From the NCBI GenBank assembly GCA_015233335.1, contig JADFXX010000017.1:1-41500 (forward strand): 41,500 nt of DNA, in the 5' to 3' direction. The notes under the pieces were generated by a model. The model did not search any database and was not told the origin of the DNA. It worked only from the letters and a program-made list of their open reading frames with translations. Of this stretch, positions 24,960 through 34,956 are shown piece after piece (position 1 is the stretch's first letter; the number at the start of each line of letters is the position of its first letter). This DNA is from Candidatus Omnitrophota bacterium (GTDB taxonomy: Bacteria > Omnitrophota > Gorgyraeia > Zapsychrales > Fredricksoniimonadaceae). Position numbers and translations under genes: made by a program.

Positions 24960-25973
24960 TCATCTCTCTTTCCAGTAGATTATTTTATCTTCACGGGAAG
25001 AGTAAACCGCCCGAACTCCTTGAGGCGAGGCCATACCCGAGAGTTTGCCCCACGCCTCAATCGTAAAATAATAAGAGTTGCTGCACAACTGTCCCCTCAT
25101 ATTCAACGCATCGATCGCACGCATTTCTAAGGGCGTTAACTGAATCATAGCATTGACCTCGATGGCAATTTCAAACGTTTTTGAAAAAACATGGTCATCC
25201 CCCGTTGCTTCGATACCGTCACGACCATGGCGGACGTTTAAAATTTTATCGACAAGCCCCTGCTCAAGCCCTAAAGCAATCAGAACCTCCCGAGAAGCAG
25301 TATTGATATTAACAGCCCCATCACCCCAAATCGTCAGGTAATGAACCAGCGTATCATAGTAGGGCTTGGTCATGCCCTTGACGAGCAGTATTTCATCTAA
25401 TGTTTCATAATCTGCGCTCTTTTTGGGATATGGATATTGTAAGTTAGAATAATAGTCTTCACTGAAAAACCCGGTAACCTCACTCTCACCGTATTGACGC
25501 CAATCCAAAAGCGCTGCGGCCAGTCTGTTCGCTTCTTCATCTTTAAGATTGAGCACATGGATCAATAAATTTGCCAAAACAACAAGATCGGTCTTATTAA
25601 GATTGATTTTACTTTCTTCATCGACTACGCCATAACGCACAGAACTGCTGTTTTCTAAAAGAGGCATTACAACACTTGCATCATCATGACCGAGGCTGAT
25701 TTGAGACAATTCATGAATATTATTGTGCAAGTTCATTTTAACTTGTGGTGTGTACGTAAAAGCACTTACTTCCATTTGTTGATGGATGAACGCAGCAGTT
25801 TTTTTTACGGAGGATTGCAGGAGATAGGCCATGCGGCTACGATCGTCAAGGCGGGCAACCAAAAAAATCTTCTGACGTATGCCCGCGGCGATACTTACAG
25901 CCAAAATAGTCAAGATGCCCAATACCCACAGAGAAAAAACCAAAACCATGCCTCGATGAGAATATCCTCTCAT
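24960..25973 (-). CDS. gspK: GspK-like minor pseudopilin
   Basis: A 337-residue GspK homologue, the large minor pseudopilin that caps the type II secretion pseudopilus with GspI and GspJ. The N-terminus HRGMVLVFSLWVLGILT is the GspK-type class III signal, lacking the Glu5 of other pseudopilins, as is normal for GspK. The body has the helix-hairpin-helix/SAM-like part with VVDEESKINLN, LLDWRQYGE, ETLDEILLVKGM and AVNINTASREVL. It overlaps gspJ by 4 bases (ATGA) and is the last of the pseudopilin genes here. Confidence 0.92.
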   Translation of the reverse strand: MRGYSHRGMVLVFSLWVLGILTILAVSIAAGIRQKIFLVARLDDRSRMAYLLQSSVKKTAAFIHQQMEVSAFTYTPQVKMNLHNNIHELSQISLGHDDASVVMPLLENSSSVRYGVVDEESKINLNKTDLVVLANLLIHVLNLKDEEANRLAAALLDWRQYGESEVTGFFSEDYYSNLQYPYPKKSADYETLDEILLVKGMTKPYYDTLVHYLTIWGDGAVNINTASREVLIALGLEQGLVDKILNVRHGRDGIEATGDDHVFSKTFEIAIEVNAMIQLTPLEMRAIDALNMRGQLCSNSYYFTIEAWGKLSGMASPQGVRAVYSSREDKIIYWKER

Positions 25974-26569
25974 ATGCCTCCACCCACAGGAATTGGATAA
26001 AACCGGCGCATATGACGTATTTGGCCATCCATTTCGAATTGCACATCGATCATCAAACCCATAGGAACTCCCGCATCTGTCTGACTTTTAACGACCAACC
26101 CGCGATCAGAGACAAAACAATAGCGAAAAGTGATATCCTCTATCAAAGAGGCCACCTCAAAGGGTTGAGACCACTGTGCTTTAAGCGCCTGACCGTACGT
26201 GGCTTGACGGCGGAAAATCTTTTTTTGAGCCGGATCAAAGGTGTATTCTACAGCCCCAATCTGATCTCCGATTTCTTCCTTGGCACGTGTCCCGTTTTGA
26301 TCAGTAGCGGCCCTAATGATGGCAGGGAAAGACAGCCGCGCGCTGCTTCCTGAAAAAGAAATTGTGTTCATATTGACAACCTCTCGCAGGTCCTCATCAA
26401 TTTTATCCAAAAATATAGCAATATCCCCTTCGACTAAAAGATGTTCGGTATGGGCCCATAATTTAAAACCATTGGAAAATGCATTAAACACAGCGAGACT
26501 TATGACCGCAAACAAAGCAGAGACTAAAAGTATTTCCGTTAATGTGAAGGCTTGACAATATTTTTTCAT
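25970..26569 (-). CDS. gspJ: GspJ-like minor pseudopilin
   Basis: A 199-residue minor pseudopilin. The prepilin peptidase site reads CQA^FTLTEILLVSALF, with alanine rather than glycine before the cut and Glu5 present. Beyond the hydrophobic helix the soluble domain has the GspJ-like pattern of long strands (VEYTFDPAQKKIFRRQ, ITFRYCFV), and it ends MRRFYPIPVGG. It overlaps both gspI and gspK by 4 bases. Position between GspI and GspK in the usual G-(H)-I-J-K order supports the assignment; gspH is missing. Confidence 0.87.
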   Translation of the reverse strand: MKKYCQAFTLTEILLVSALFAVISLAVFNAFSNGFKLWAHTEHLLVEGDIAIFLDKIDEDLREVVNMNTISFSGSSARLSFPAIIRAATDQNGTRAKEEIGDQIGAVEYTFDPAQKKIFRRQATYGQALKAQWSQPFEVASLIEDITFRYCFVSDRGLVVKSQTDAGVPMGLMIDVQFEMDGQIRHMRRFYPIPVGGGI

Positions 26570-26979
26570 CTTAATAAATACGTACTGCGCTGCATGTGCA
26601 TGATCCTTCGCCCATCATTCCAGGAAAGCTTAACATCCAGCTGCCAGACAGTTTTAACATCAATAAGCGGTTGCAAGGCAATATCATAAGTGAAACGGAT
26701 TGCTTTATGATTAATGTCAAGAATGGAAAAAGTATTTCCGAAATCAAGACTATGGGCCGGCCACTCAGTGAAGGATTTAGAAATATCCCCAATTTTTTCG
26801 TCTATCAGGGATGAGGCATACAAACGGCAGGTTAAGTTGTTTAAATAATCAGCGCATAAAAAAAAAGATTTATAAATCAAAACAATGCCCGAACACAAAA
26901 CCACGAGACTAACCATGACTTCGACAAAGGTAAAGCCCCTATTGCCAGTTATTGATTTCGTCCTTTTGTGAAGCCTCAT
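26566..26979 (-). CDS. gspI: GspI-like minor pseudopilin
   Basis: A minor pseudopilin of about 137 residues. The cleavage site reads NRG^FTFVEVMVSLVVLCSGI, with Glu5 in place. The start is best taken as the ATG at 26979 (MRLHKRTK), with AAAGGA 5-6 bases upstream; this gives the normal short basic leader. An upstream in-frame start at 27075 would add an unlikely 32-residue leader. The gene overlaps the end of gspG by 41 bases and gspJ by 4. The small soluble domain with two strand pairs fits GspI size. Confidence 0.85.
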   Translation of the reverse strand: MRLHKRTKSITGNRGFTFVEVMVSLVVLCSGIVLIYKSFFLCADYLNNLTCRLYASSLIDEKIGDISKSFTEWPAHSLDFGNTFSILDINHKAIRFTYDIALQPLIDVKTVWQLDVKLSWNDGRRIMHMQRSTYLLR

Positions 26980-27364
26980 TTTTTCCTTTCGAGGACAAAT
27001 CATAGTCAGAGCGATGCAAACCAGGAGACGCGTAAATATAAGGATGCCCCCACGGATCAATGGGATCTTTCTCAATATAAGGTCCGTTCCAATTTTGTGG
27101 CAGCGGATTGGTCGTGGGTTTAAAACGTAAGGCCGCCAACCCCTGAAATGTGCTCGGGTAAGACCCGTTATCCAATTCGTAAAGCTTCAAAGCCGTGGCC
27201 AGATTGGCATCAATGTCAGACCTAGCCACCTTGACCTTGGCTTCCTCTCCTCGTCCGGCAAGACGCGGTATGATCATTGCGGCCAAAGCCCCGATGATAA
27301 TCACAACCAGCATAATTTCAACCAAGGTAAAGCCGGTTTTAGGCCAACCTGTTTTCATTTTCAT
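26939..27364 (-). CDS. gspG: GspG major pseudopilin
   Basis: A 141-residue major pseudopilin that polymerises into the pseudopilus piston of type II secretion. The signal reads KTG^FTLVEIMLVVIIIGALAA with Glu5. Downstream motifs are diagnostic of GspG: YPSTFQGLAALR, WNGPYIEKDPIDPWGHPYIY, YDLSSKGKNE and the calcium-loop end DEINNW. AAAGGA precedes the ATG by 6 bases. Being true GspG rather than a type IV pilin shows that the locus encodes a secretion-type pseudopilus. Confidence 0.95.
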   Translation of the reverse strand: MKMKTGWPKTGFTLVEIMLVVIIIGALAAMIIPRLAGRGEEAKVKVARSDIDANLATALKLYELDNGSYPSTFQGLAALRFKPTTNPLPQNWNGPYIEKDPIDPWGHPYIYASPGLHRSDYDLSSKGKNEASQKDEINNWQ

Positions 27365-27386
27365 ATTTTATCCTTTCGTTCAACTA

Positions 27387-28211
27387 TCATAAATACTGCT
27401 TGGTATAATCAACCCATTTGTTCTGCAAAGCTTGCATGGAATCGATCGTCGGGTAATACGAACTTTTCAAAGCCCGCTCAAAATCATCGCCATCCCGCAG
27501 GCGACGGCACATTTCTCTAAAGGCATCCTTACCATAAGTTTTAATCAAAAAATCAACAATGTAAAGACTTTCTACATAAAATATCGCAATAGACTCTGTG
27601 TCATTTTTATGCGCAAATAAATCGTAGACCAATAGTTCTTTTAAGGGAATGATCTTCCCCCCTGAGATCAGACGCGCCACCACATCCATGTGAGACAAGC
27701 TATCATCTTTTTGCTCCAGCTGAGCCATCCCCTCATCAAAAAACCGGGGGATGGAGCGATCAAAACCGATAAAATCATGCAAAATCAAATGGGTGATCTC
27801 ATGCGGTAAGATCACGTCTAAAAAATTAGGCTGCCCATTATAACTGACAATGATACGTGATTGAAATGACTCGGAATACAAGGATGCAAACCCTTGAGAC
27901 CATGGCGGCTGTCCGGTTTCCTTAGAGTAGCTTGTCTCATCATTAAAAATAATAACTTTAACACGGTTTCCCCAGGTCCAAAAATTATGATAACGGGTAT
28001 ACCCTATATCATCGGCAATATTTTCGTAATACCTTTCCGCACGGTTGATAACGGCGCGGGCTTGTTCTTCATCACTCCCAGGAGGGCAAAGGACCGTAAA
28101 ATGCTCACCTTCAAATTTGAGCCACCCCGGAGCATCAAAGTTGGCGTCAACACCACCCCAGGCGCGAACACTTAAAGCCAAAAATATAAAAAAAATCAAT
28201 AAATATTTCAC
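27387..28211 (-). CDS. Secreted MA-clan zinc metalloprotease inside the secretion locus
   Basis: A 274-residue protein with a signal peptide (residues 1-19) and a gluzincin-type active site: HEITH at 137-141, with a third ligand supplied by E160 in FFDEGMAQLEQ 19 residues later. This fits the 'peptidase MA' family. It starts at a GTG one base after the gspF stop (TAAAGTG) and ends 22 bases before gspG, so it is embedded in the secretion operon. Such a gene is not a standard type II secretion component. It may be a substrate, a processing enzyme or a cell-wall-associated peptidase. Confidence 0.87.
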   Translation of the reverse strand: MKYLLIFFIFLALSVRAWGGVDANFDAPGWLKFEGEHFTVLCPPGSDEEQARAVINRAERYYENIADDIGYTRYHNFWTWGNRVKVIIFNDETSYSKETGQPPWSQGFASLYSESFQSRIIVSYNGQPNFLDVILPHEITHLILHDFIGFDRSIPRFFDEGMAQLEQKDDSLSHMDVVARLISGGKIIPLKELLVYDLFAHKNDTESIAIFYVESLYIVDFLIKTYGKDAFREMCRRLRDGDDFERALKSSYYPTIDSMQALQNKWVDYTKQYL

Positions 28212-28212
28212 T

Positions 28213-29421
28213 TTATCGCGCCATCAGGTCCATCGAAAATATCGGCAGCAGCATGGCAAATACGATCAACCCCACGACCGCTCCTACCGCTAAAATCATT
28301 AACGGCTCTAAAACAGTTGTTATCAATTTAGTCGTCTCATTGATATCTGCCTCATAAGTTTCGGCGATATCTCCAAGGGATTCCTTCAAAGATCCCGACT
28401 CTTCTCCCACCTTGATCAGCTGTGTCATCATGGGAGGGATTAAATTCGAATGAGCCAGGGAATGCCCTAAATTTTCCCCTGCGGTTAAATTTTGCACACA
28501 ATAAAATAAGTCCATTTTTAACTGAGGATTATGAACTGTCGGTATAGACATTTCAATAGAACGGATGATAGAAAGGCCGCTTTCTAACAAAAGGCACATC
28601 GTCCGCGCAAAACGCGCTAAATCAATCTTTAAGATCAAATCACGCACTCCGGGGAGGTTTAATAAAAACTGGCCTATAAAAACAGATCCCTGTAAAGTTT
28701 TACGCCAACGGTTAAAGATTAAAAAACCTATTGCCCCAAGAATAATCAACGGAATCCCAAACACCTGTAAAAAATGACTTATGCTCATCACAAGGAGGGT
28801 AGGAATCGGCAAACTTTGATTTGAATCTTTAAAAATGACAGCCATTTTAGGCATCACAAAGGTTAAAATAAAAAATACCGTCGATAAGCCAATAATCAGC
28901 ATAAATACCGGATAAACAAGAGCCGATCGCACTTTTGAAGAAAACTCTTCTTGCGCTTTCAGGAAATCAGAAACGCTGTTAAGCATCTGACGTAAATTCC
29001 CCATTTCTTCTCCCGCCCGAATCATGGCGACAAACAATGGAGAAAAAATAACCGGATAGTCCGAAAGACATGCAGAAAAAGAACGGCCGCTTTTAACCCC
29101 AATGGATATCTCTCCGATAACACGGCTCAAATAAATATTCTTGGTTTGCTGACTAAGAACTTCCAAAGCTTTCAACAAAGACACGCTGGATTTAAGAAGG
29201 CTCGCCAGCTGTTTGCTAAAAAAGTATAATTCCCTCGTTTTTACCCTGACCTCAGGAATGTCTCTTAATAAAACACCTTCTGCATTACTTTCTTCTATAG
29301 AGACCGGAATAAGGCCCAATTGATGTATCATTTCCAAAGCATCTTCCTCATTCTGGGCGTTGATCTGCCCGGTGATGGCATTGGAAGCATCTTTCTTGGC
29401 TTTATAAATATAGGAAGGCAA
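28213..29421 (-). CDS. gspF: GspF/PilC-type inner-membrane platform protein
   Basis: A 402-residue polytopic protein of the secretion platform, with the duplicated T2SSF cytoplasmic domains (about 65-190 and 270-395) and three membrane helices near 170-195, 220-245 and 375-398. The N-terminus PSYIYKAKK, the sequence LLKSSVSLLKALEVLSQQ and the motif VGEESGSLKESLGDIAETYE are typical. The start codon is a TTG at 29421, supported by AGGGAA about 5 bases upstream and by the family's usual N-terminus. It follows gspE by 51 bases. Confidence 0.94.
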   Translation of the reverse strand: MPSYIYKAKKDASNAITGQINAQNEEDALEMIHQLGLIPVSIEESNAEGVLLRDIPEVRVKTRELYFFSKQLASLLKSSVSLLKALEVLSQQTKNIYLSRVIGEISIGVKSGRSFSACLSDYPVIFSPLFVAMIRAGEEMGNLRQMLNSVSDFLKAQEEFSSKVRSALVYPVFMLIIGLSTVFFILTFVMPKMAVIFKDSNQSLPIPTLLVMSISHFLQVFGIPLIILGAIGFLIFNRWRKTLQGSVFIGQFLLNLPGVRDLILKIDLARFARTMCLLLESGLSIIRSIEMSIPTVHNPQLKMDLFYCVQNLTAGENLGHSLAHSNLIPPMMTQLIKVGEESGSLKESLGDIAETYEADINETTKLITTVLEPLMILAVGAVVGLIVFAMLLPIFSMDLMAR

Positions 29422-29472
29422 TATTTCCCTGTTCCTTTCTTTACTAAGGTTTTCAGTAAGACATGTGCCTCA

Positions 29473-31242
29473 TTAAACACTTTTCCCTACGGGGGCGGTT
29501 AACATTTCGAAAGGGAGGGTTGACAAGTCATCTTTGGAAGTTACATACAAAGTTTCCGATACCGTAGTTACACCGGCAAGGACGCATTGCCAAGCATTCT
29601 GTCTGAGTGTGACCATGCCATTTTTCATGGCAACCCGCTTGACGCTTTCCGTACTGGGTTTGCTCGTCAACATAGCTCGAATAGACTCATTGATTTCCAG
29701 GATTTCATAAATTGCCGTACGCCCATAATAACCGGTTTTATTGCATTCCTCGCAGCCCCGCCCTTGATAGACCTTAATCTGCTCTGATGGGACTCCAAGC
29801 GAGTACGCCATCTCTTGGCGGACCGTATCCGGTATACTCAAATCTTCTTCTTTACAATGCGGACAGATCAAACGCACCAGACGCTGAGCAACAAAAGCTT
29901 CGACGGACGAGGCCACCAAATACGGCTCGACCCCCATATCGATCAAACGTGTGATGCCGCTGGCCGCATCATTAGTATGCAGGGTCGAAAACACCAAATG
30001 CCCCGTCAAGGCCGTACGTATGGCTATTTCCGCCGTATCTAAATCACGCACCTCCCCCACCATAATGATATCCGGGTCATGGCGTAAAATACTTCTTAAT
30101 CCTTCTGCGAAGGAAAAATTCAATTTGGGATTGATCGCAATCTGGGTAATACCCTCCATCTCGTATTCAATAGGATCTTCGATCGTAATAATCTTTTGAT
30201 CAGCATGATTTAACTCATGTAAACAGGCATAGAGAGTGGTGGTTTTCCCGCTGCCAGTCGGACCCGTGACAAAAATAATCCCATGAGAACGCTGGATCAA
30301 TTCTCTAAATTTATAGGCATTATGTTCATTAAGGCCTAAGTCTTCCAATCGGGTACGCATTGATTTTGTGGGTAAAATACGGATGACCATGCTCTCGCCC
30401 CTTAATGCGGGCATTGTTGAGATGCGCAGATCCAAATCTTGCTCCTTAGTACGCACCACGGTACTGCCGTCCTGAGGCAATCTTTTTTCTGTAATACTCA
30501 AATTAGACATGATTTTAATACGCGAAAGCATGGGAAGAAGGAAATGTTTGGCTTCCTGCGGTAAATTAGCATCCATTAAATTGCCATCAATGCGATAGCG
30601 CAGGCGCATCTTATCCCGGTAAGGCTCAATATGGATGTCCGTCGCCCTTTTTTGATAGGCCTCCAGGATGATCTGATTGACGAGCTTGGCCACCGATGGA
30701 TCTTCACTCTTTTTTTCAATGTCCTCAACCCAGGTTTCCTGATTAGCATCAGACTTTCTTTTATGCGGGTCTTTCGTAAGTATACGATCAATGGTGTCGG
30801 AGGCCAGGCCGTAATATTTTCTAAGGGCCTCATTAATATCGCTGCGAAGGGCCAGAACCTCACGGGGCTCGAGGCCTAAATGAACCCTGATATCATCCTC
30901 CATCCGCACATCTAAAGGAGAAGATATGGCAAGCGTCAGCAGATTGCCTTCAATACCGATAGGCATAAATTTATAAAAAGACGCAAATTTGACCGGAACG
31001 CGGTCAATAACACTCTGAGGAATATCTTTTTCTTTTAAGTCAAGGACCGGCAGATTAAGCTCACGGGCGAGAGCATCAATAATTTCACGGTCTGTTAAAA
31101 TCCCATGACGTATGAGATAACTATTAAGGTTTTTATGTTCCTCTCTGGCCGCTTGAACATACCCTTCAGCGTCCATGGAATCCAATAAACCGGATTTGAT
31201 CAAAACATCCAGAAGAATCTTATTAGACACCGGTTTGTACAT
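29473..31242 (-). CDS. gspE: GspE/PilB-family assembly ATPase
   Basis: A 589-residue cytoplasmic ATPase that powers pseudopilus or pilus extension. The N-terminal GspE_N domain spans about 1-150. The core has Walker A GPTGSGKT (327-334), the Asp box TIEDPIEY (353-360), Walker B IIMVGEVRD (392-400) and the His box LVFSTLHTND. A tetracysteine zinc site (C460, C463, C497, C500) is present, as in extension ATPases and not in PilT. It lies 35 bases after the ATPase beta gene, so the secretion genes may be transcribed through from the ATPase locus. Confidence 0.95.
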   Translation of the reverse strand: MYKPVSNKILLDVLIKSGLLDSMDAEGYVQAAREEHKNLNSYLIRHGILTDREIIDALARELNLPVLDLKEKDIPQSVIDRVPVKFASFYKFMPIGIEGNLLTLAISSPLDVRMEDDIRVHLGLEPREVLALRSDINEALRKYYGLASDTIDRILTKDPHKRKSDANQETWVEDIEKKSEDPSVAKLVNQIILEAYQKRATDIHIEPYRDKMRLRYRIDGNLMDANLPQEAKHFLLPMLSRIKIMSNLSITEKRLPQDGSTVVRTKEQDLDLRISTMPALRGESMVIRILPTKSMRTRLEDLGLNEHNAYKFRELIQRSHGIIFVTGPTGSGKTTTLYACLHELNHADQKIITIEDPIEYEMEGITQIAINPKLNFSFAEGLRSILRHDPDIIMVGEVRDLDTAEIAIRTALTGHLVFSTLHTNDAASGITRLIDMGVEPYLVASSVEAFVAQRLVRLICPHCKEEDLSIPDTVRQEMAYSLGVPSEQIKVYQGRGCEECNKTGYYGRTAIYEILEINESIRAMLTSKPSTESVKRVAMKNGMVTLRQNAWQCVLAGVTTVSETLYVTSKDDLSTLPFEMLTAPVGKSV

Positions 31243-31277
31243 ATAAAAATTCCATTATCAGGCGAGGCTTATCTGTT

Positions 31278-32729
<1,452 letters not shown>

Positions 32730-32743
32730 TTATCCCTATTCTC

Positions 32744-33598
32744 TCATTTGGCAACCATCATTCTAGCTGAAAAAATTTCACGCAAACTCTTGTCAATATC
32801 CCCGCGCTTAGCTTTTCGATATTTTAATTTGACCACTTCACGCTCTTTTCGCATTTTTCCTAAACTACTGTCTAAATGCTGCGTCTGGGCTGAGGCTGCA
32901 GCCAAATTGGTATCAAAAAAAATCTCATAGATCTTTGACGATAGCCACAAATCTGCCAAATAACCTGTCATGTCTAAAGGATCCGACTCTTCGATCACCT
33001 GACGGAATTTCTCAACGGTCTGGGTTTGCTTGGGCATGAGATCCTCGCAGGGCAAAAGCTTGACCACGCGGGGCTTGATCACCGTATAATCTTTGGGCCA
33101 GGGATAAACCACCATGACACGTCCGCACCTTCCCTCCATCACCTCTTTAACTAAATAATTCTTTATCTCAACGGCAACTTCATAAAAACCCCGCTCCTCA
33201 ATATCTTCATAAGTTTTTAACATCTTCTGCCCCAAACCTTCAAATTTCATAATTCCTTTTTTACCCACCACCACCAGCTGCGAGGAAGAAATTTTTTCCT
33301 TTTCTTCTATAGCACGTCCGATGACACGGCTATTAAGGTCCCCAACAAAACCCCGCTCGCTTGAAATCACTAAAATAATTGTATTAGGATTGTTGTTATT
33401 GACCAAAGGATGTTTCACTTGAGAAAAACTGACCAAACTAAAAAACTCCGTAAAAGATTCATTAAAACGGTTAAATTTAATCTTTTGAGCAAAAAGGGCA
33501 TGATATCTCATATCCGCAATATCTTTAAGGACCTGGATTAAGTCCACCAAGTCCCGAACTTCCATGACCTCAGCTTTCACTCTGCTTGCTTTACCCAT
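32744..33598 (-). CDS. atpG: F-type ATPase gamma subunit (divergent)
   Basis: A 284-residue rotor-shaft subunit. The central Rossmann-like domain is recognisable from IILVISSERGFVGDLNSRVI and VVVGKKG, the counterpart of the typical SDRGLCGGLN and GRKG. The two helices forming the coiled coil are present but divergent: the N-terminal one lacks the usual TQKITKAMEMVA pattern and reads LVDLIQVLKDIADMRYHAL, and the C-terminal one ends LREIFSARMMVAK. This degree of change, with a normal core, suggests a specialised rotor. It starts 32 bases after the b-delta gene and ends 17 bases before beta. Confidence 0.87.
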   Translation of the reverse strand: MGKASRVKAEVMEVRDLVDLIQVLKDIADMRYHALFAQKIKFNRFNESFTEFFSLVSFSQVKHPLVNNNNPNTIILVISSERGFVGDLNSRVIGRAIEEKEKISSSQLVVVGKKGIMKFEGLGQKMLKTYEDIEERGFYEVAVEIKNYLVKEVMEGRCGRVMVVYPWPKDYTVIKPRVVKLLPCEDLMPKQTQTVEKFRQVIEESDPLDMTGYLADLWLSSKIYEIFFDTNLAAASAQTQHLDSSLGKMRKEREVVKLKYRKAKRGDIDKSLREIFSARMMVAK

Positions 33599-33630
33599 AC
33601 GGCCCCTGTTGCATCATTCTTCAGATGCCT

Positions 33631-34386
33631 CTATGAACTGGAGTATTGTTTTTCTACCTGTTGCTTTAATGCGTTGGTTGATTCCCTAAGGGCATTTTGT
33701 AAACTTCCGTCTAATTGCAGGCTCCCAAACATTAAAACCACCCCACCGATCAGTGCGGGGTCAATTTTGGGGTTTAATTTAATGTCCCGGGAAAGTTTGG
33801 TCTTGAGGACCTGTGAGATGTCCATCAACAACGTTTCTGAGATGGCTGTCGCAGAAACCGCGTCCGCTGTTTTGATATCTATTCCAATACGGCTCATGTC
33901 AACCTTGTTTAATTTCTCAATAAATTCCGCAACTAATGACTTATCCAAATTCTCTTTGACTTTAACACTTAAGATTTCACTGATGATGCCTGAAGCATAA
34001 TCGATAATCTTGATTTCCATGGTCTTGATCACCTCACGCCGAATCCCTTCACGGGCATTCTGGGCCTTAGTTATAATTTCCTCGGCTTCCTGACGCGCTT
34101 TATTTAGAATTTCTTCCTTTTGTTTTCCGGCGGCCTCTTCTATCTCCTGGCGCATTTTCTTTTCAATTACATCTAGCTCTTTCTTACGCCTTTGCAGTTC
34201 AGCATCCGCCTCTTTGATTTTCTGATTTAATTCCGCCTCTCTTTGACGTGCGGCCTCGGCATCACGATCCAAGCGCTGCTTGGCCCCGTCCACAGTCCTG
34301 ATTAAAACCATATAGAGAGCAAAAATGATGGCACCGGAAATAACCACCGTCAAAATCAAGAATTGAATTATCAAATTCCAACCCAT
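33631..34386 (-). CDS. F-type ATPase b-delta fusion subunit
   Basis: A 251-residue peripheral-stalk protein. Residues 4-28 form the membrane anchor of subunit b, residues 30-130 are a long charged helix rich in Glu, Lys and Arg (b-type stalk), and the last 80 residues carry the delta/OSCP C-terminal motif KIDPALIGGVVLMFGSLQLDGSL. The fusion replaces separate b and delta genes. The ATG at 34386 is preceded by AGAAGGAG with good spacing; a GTG at 34407 is also in frame but would add seven residues. The delta N-terminal helical domain that normally binds the alpha N-terminus seems reduced, which matches the shortened alpha. Confidence 0.88.
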   Translation of the reverse strand: MGWNLIIQFLILTVVISGAIIFALYMVLIRTVDGAKQRLDRDAEAARQREAELNQKIKEADAELQRRKKELDVIEKKMRQEIEEAAGKQKEEILNKARQEAEEIITKAQNAREGIRREVIKTMEIKIIDYASGIISEILSVKVKENLDKSLVAEFIEKLNKVDMSRIGIDIKTADAVSATAISETLLMDISQVLKTKLSRDIKLNPKIDPALIGGVVLMFGSLQLDGSLQNALRESTNALKQQVEKQYSSS

Positions 34387-34406
34387 AGAAAAGTCTCCTT
34401 CTGTCA

Positions 34407-34435
34407 CCCGCTGTTTGCCGCAACCTGCAGGCGGG
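34407..34435 (-). promoter_or_regulatory. Possible intercistronic hairpin ahead of the b-delta gene
   Basis: In the 57-base space between the second c-like gene and b-delta, CCCGC (complement of 34431-34435) can pair with GCGGG (complement of 34407-34411) across a 19-base loop that contains the palindrome CTGCAG. It could stabilise the upstream c-subunit message or tune b-delta translation; it is short and may be incidental. Confidence 0.25.
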
Positions 34436-34443
34436 GATATCTT

Positions 34444-34689
34444 TCAAGCGTTTTGAAGGTTATACAAAAATACAAACAGACCTAGCAAACATACAAAAGA
34501 AATTATTTCGACCAAAAGTATTTTCCATCCAGCGCCCATTTGAATTTGGGCGCTTTTGGTAGGAAAATTCCCCAAATCATTGATCATCTTAGATCCCCAC
34601 AAACCTACAAAAAAGCAGGGCAAAGCCACGACAATCGAGAACAAACCAATGACTTCTATTGCCTGAATCCAATGCTTAAATCCCATCAA
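34444..34689 (-). CDS. Second c-type proteolipid-like ATPase subunit
   Basis: An 81-residue hairpin membrane protein with helices at about 16-36 and 56-76, joined by a polar loop DLGNFPTKSAQIQMG. That loop aligns with the ALGRNPSAASKIFVG loop of the neighbouring c subunit. The second helix contains E61 in LLVEIISF, at the place of the ion-binding Glu of c. The first helix lacks the glycine-rich packing pattern of normal c subunits and contains Pro, Cys and Trp. Its ATG overlaps the c stop by 4 bases (ATGA). I read it as a diverged duplicate of c; it could form a mixed ring or take the place of another membrane subunit. Confidence 0.7.
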   Translation of the reverse strand: MMGFKHWIQAIEVIGLFSIVVALPCFFVGLWGSKMINDLGNFPTKSAQIQMGAGWKILLVEIISFVCLLGLFVFLYNLQNA

Positions 34690-34913
34690 TGCCCCTTGGT
34701 TGAGAATAACTGAAAAATAATAAGGATCGCCACGATGGAAATAGCCTCCACGAACACGAGCATGACGGCCATCCCCACAAAGATCTTAGACGCAGCTGAA
34801 GGATTACGGCCCAAGGCCTTGATGACGGCATATCCTAAAACAGCTATAACAATCGAAGGCCCCATAACTGCTATAAACATAATCGTTAGGATAATAAACG
34901 TTTCTGCTACCAT
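34686..34913 (-). CDS. atpE: F-type ATPase subunit c (ring proteolipid)
   Basis: A 75-residue two-helix proteolipid. Helix 1 spans about 6-32, the polar loop is ALGRNPSAA (33-41), and helix 2 carries the ion-binding E56 in FVEAISIV. The residue after E is Ala and helix 1 shows no Gln at the Na-coordinating position, so proton rather than sodium use is more likely. The ribosome site AGAAGGAG with 8-base spacing is the strongest in the cluster, as expected for a subunit made in many copies. It is followed by the overlapping second c-like gene. Confidence 0.9.
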   Translation of the reverse strand: MVAETFIILTIMFIAVMGPSIVIAVLGYAVIKALGRNPSAASKIFVGMAVMLVFVEAISIVAILIIFQLFSTKGH

Positions 34914-34956
34914 AAATGGCTCCTTCTAAACAAAGTCTAAGAAACAGGGCCTACGG

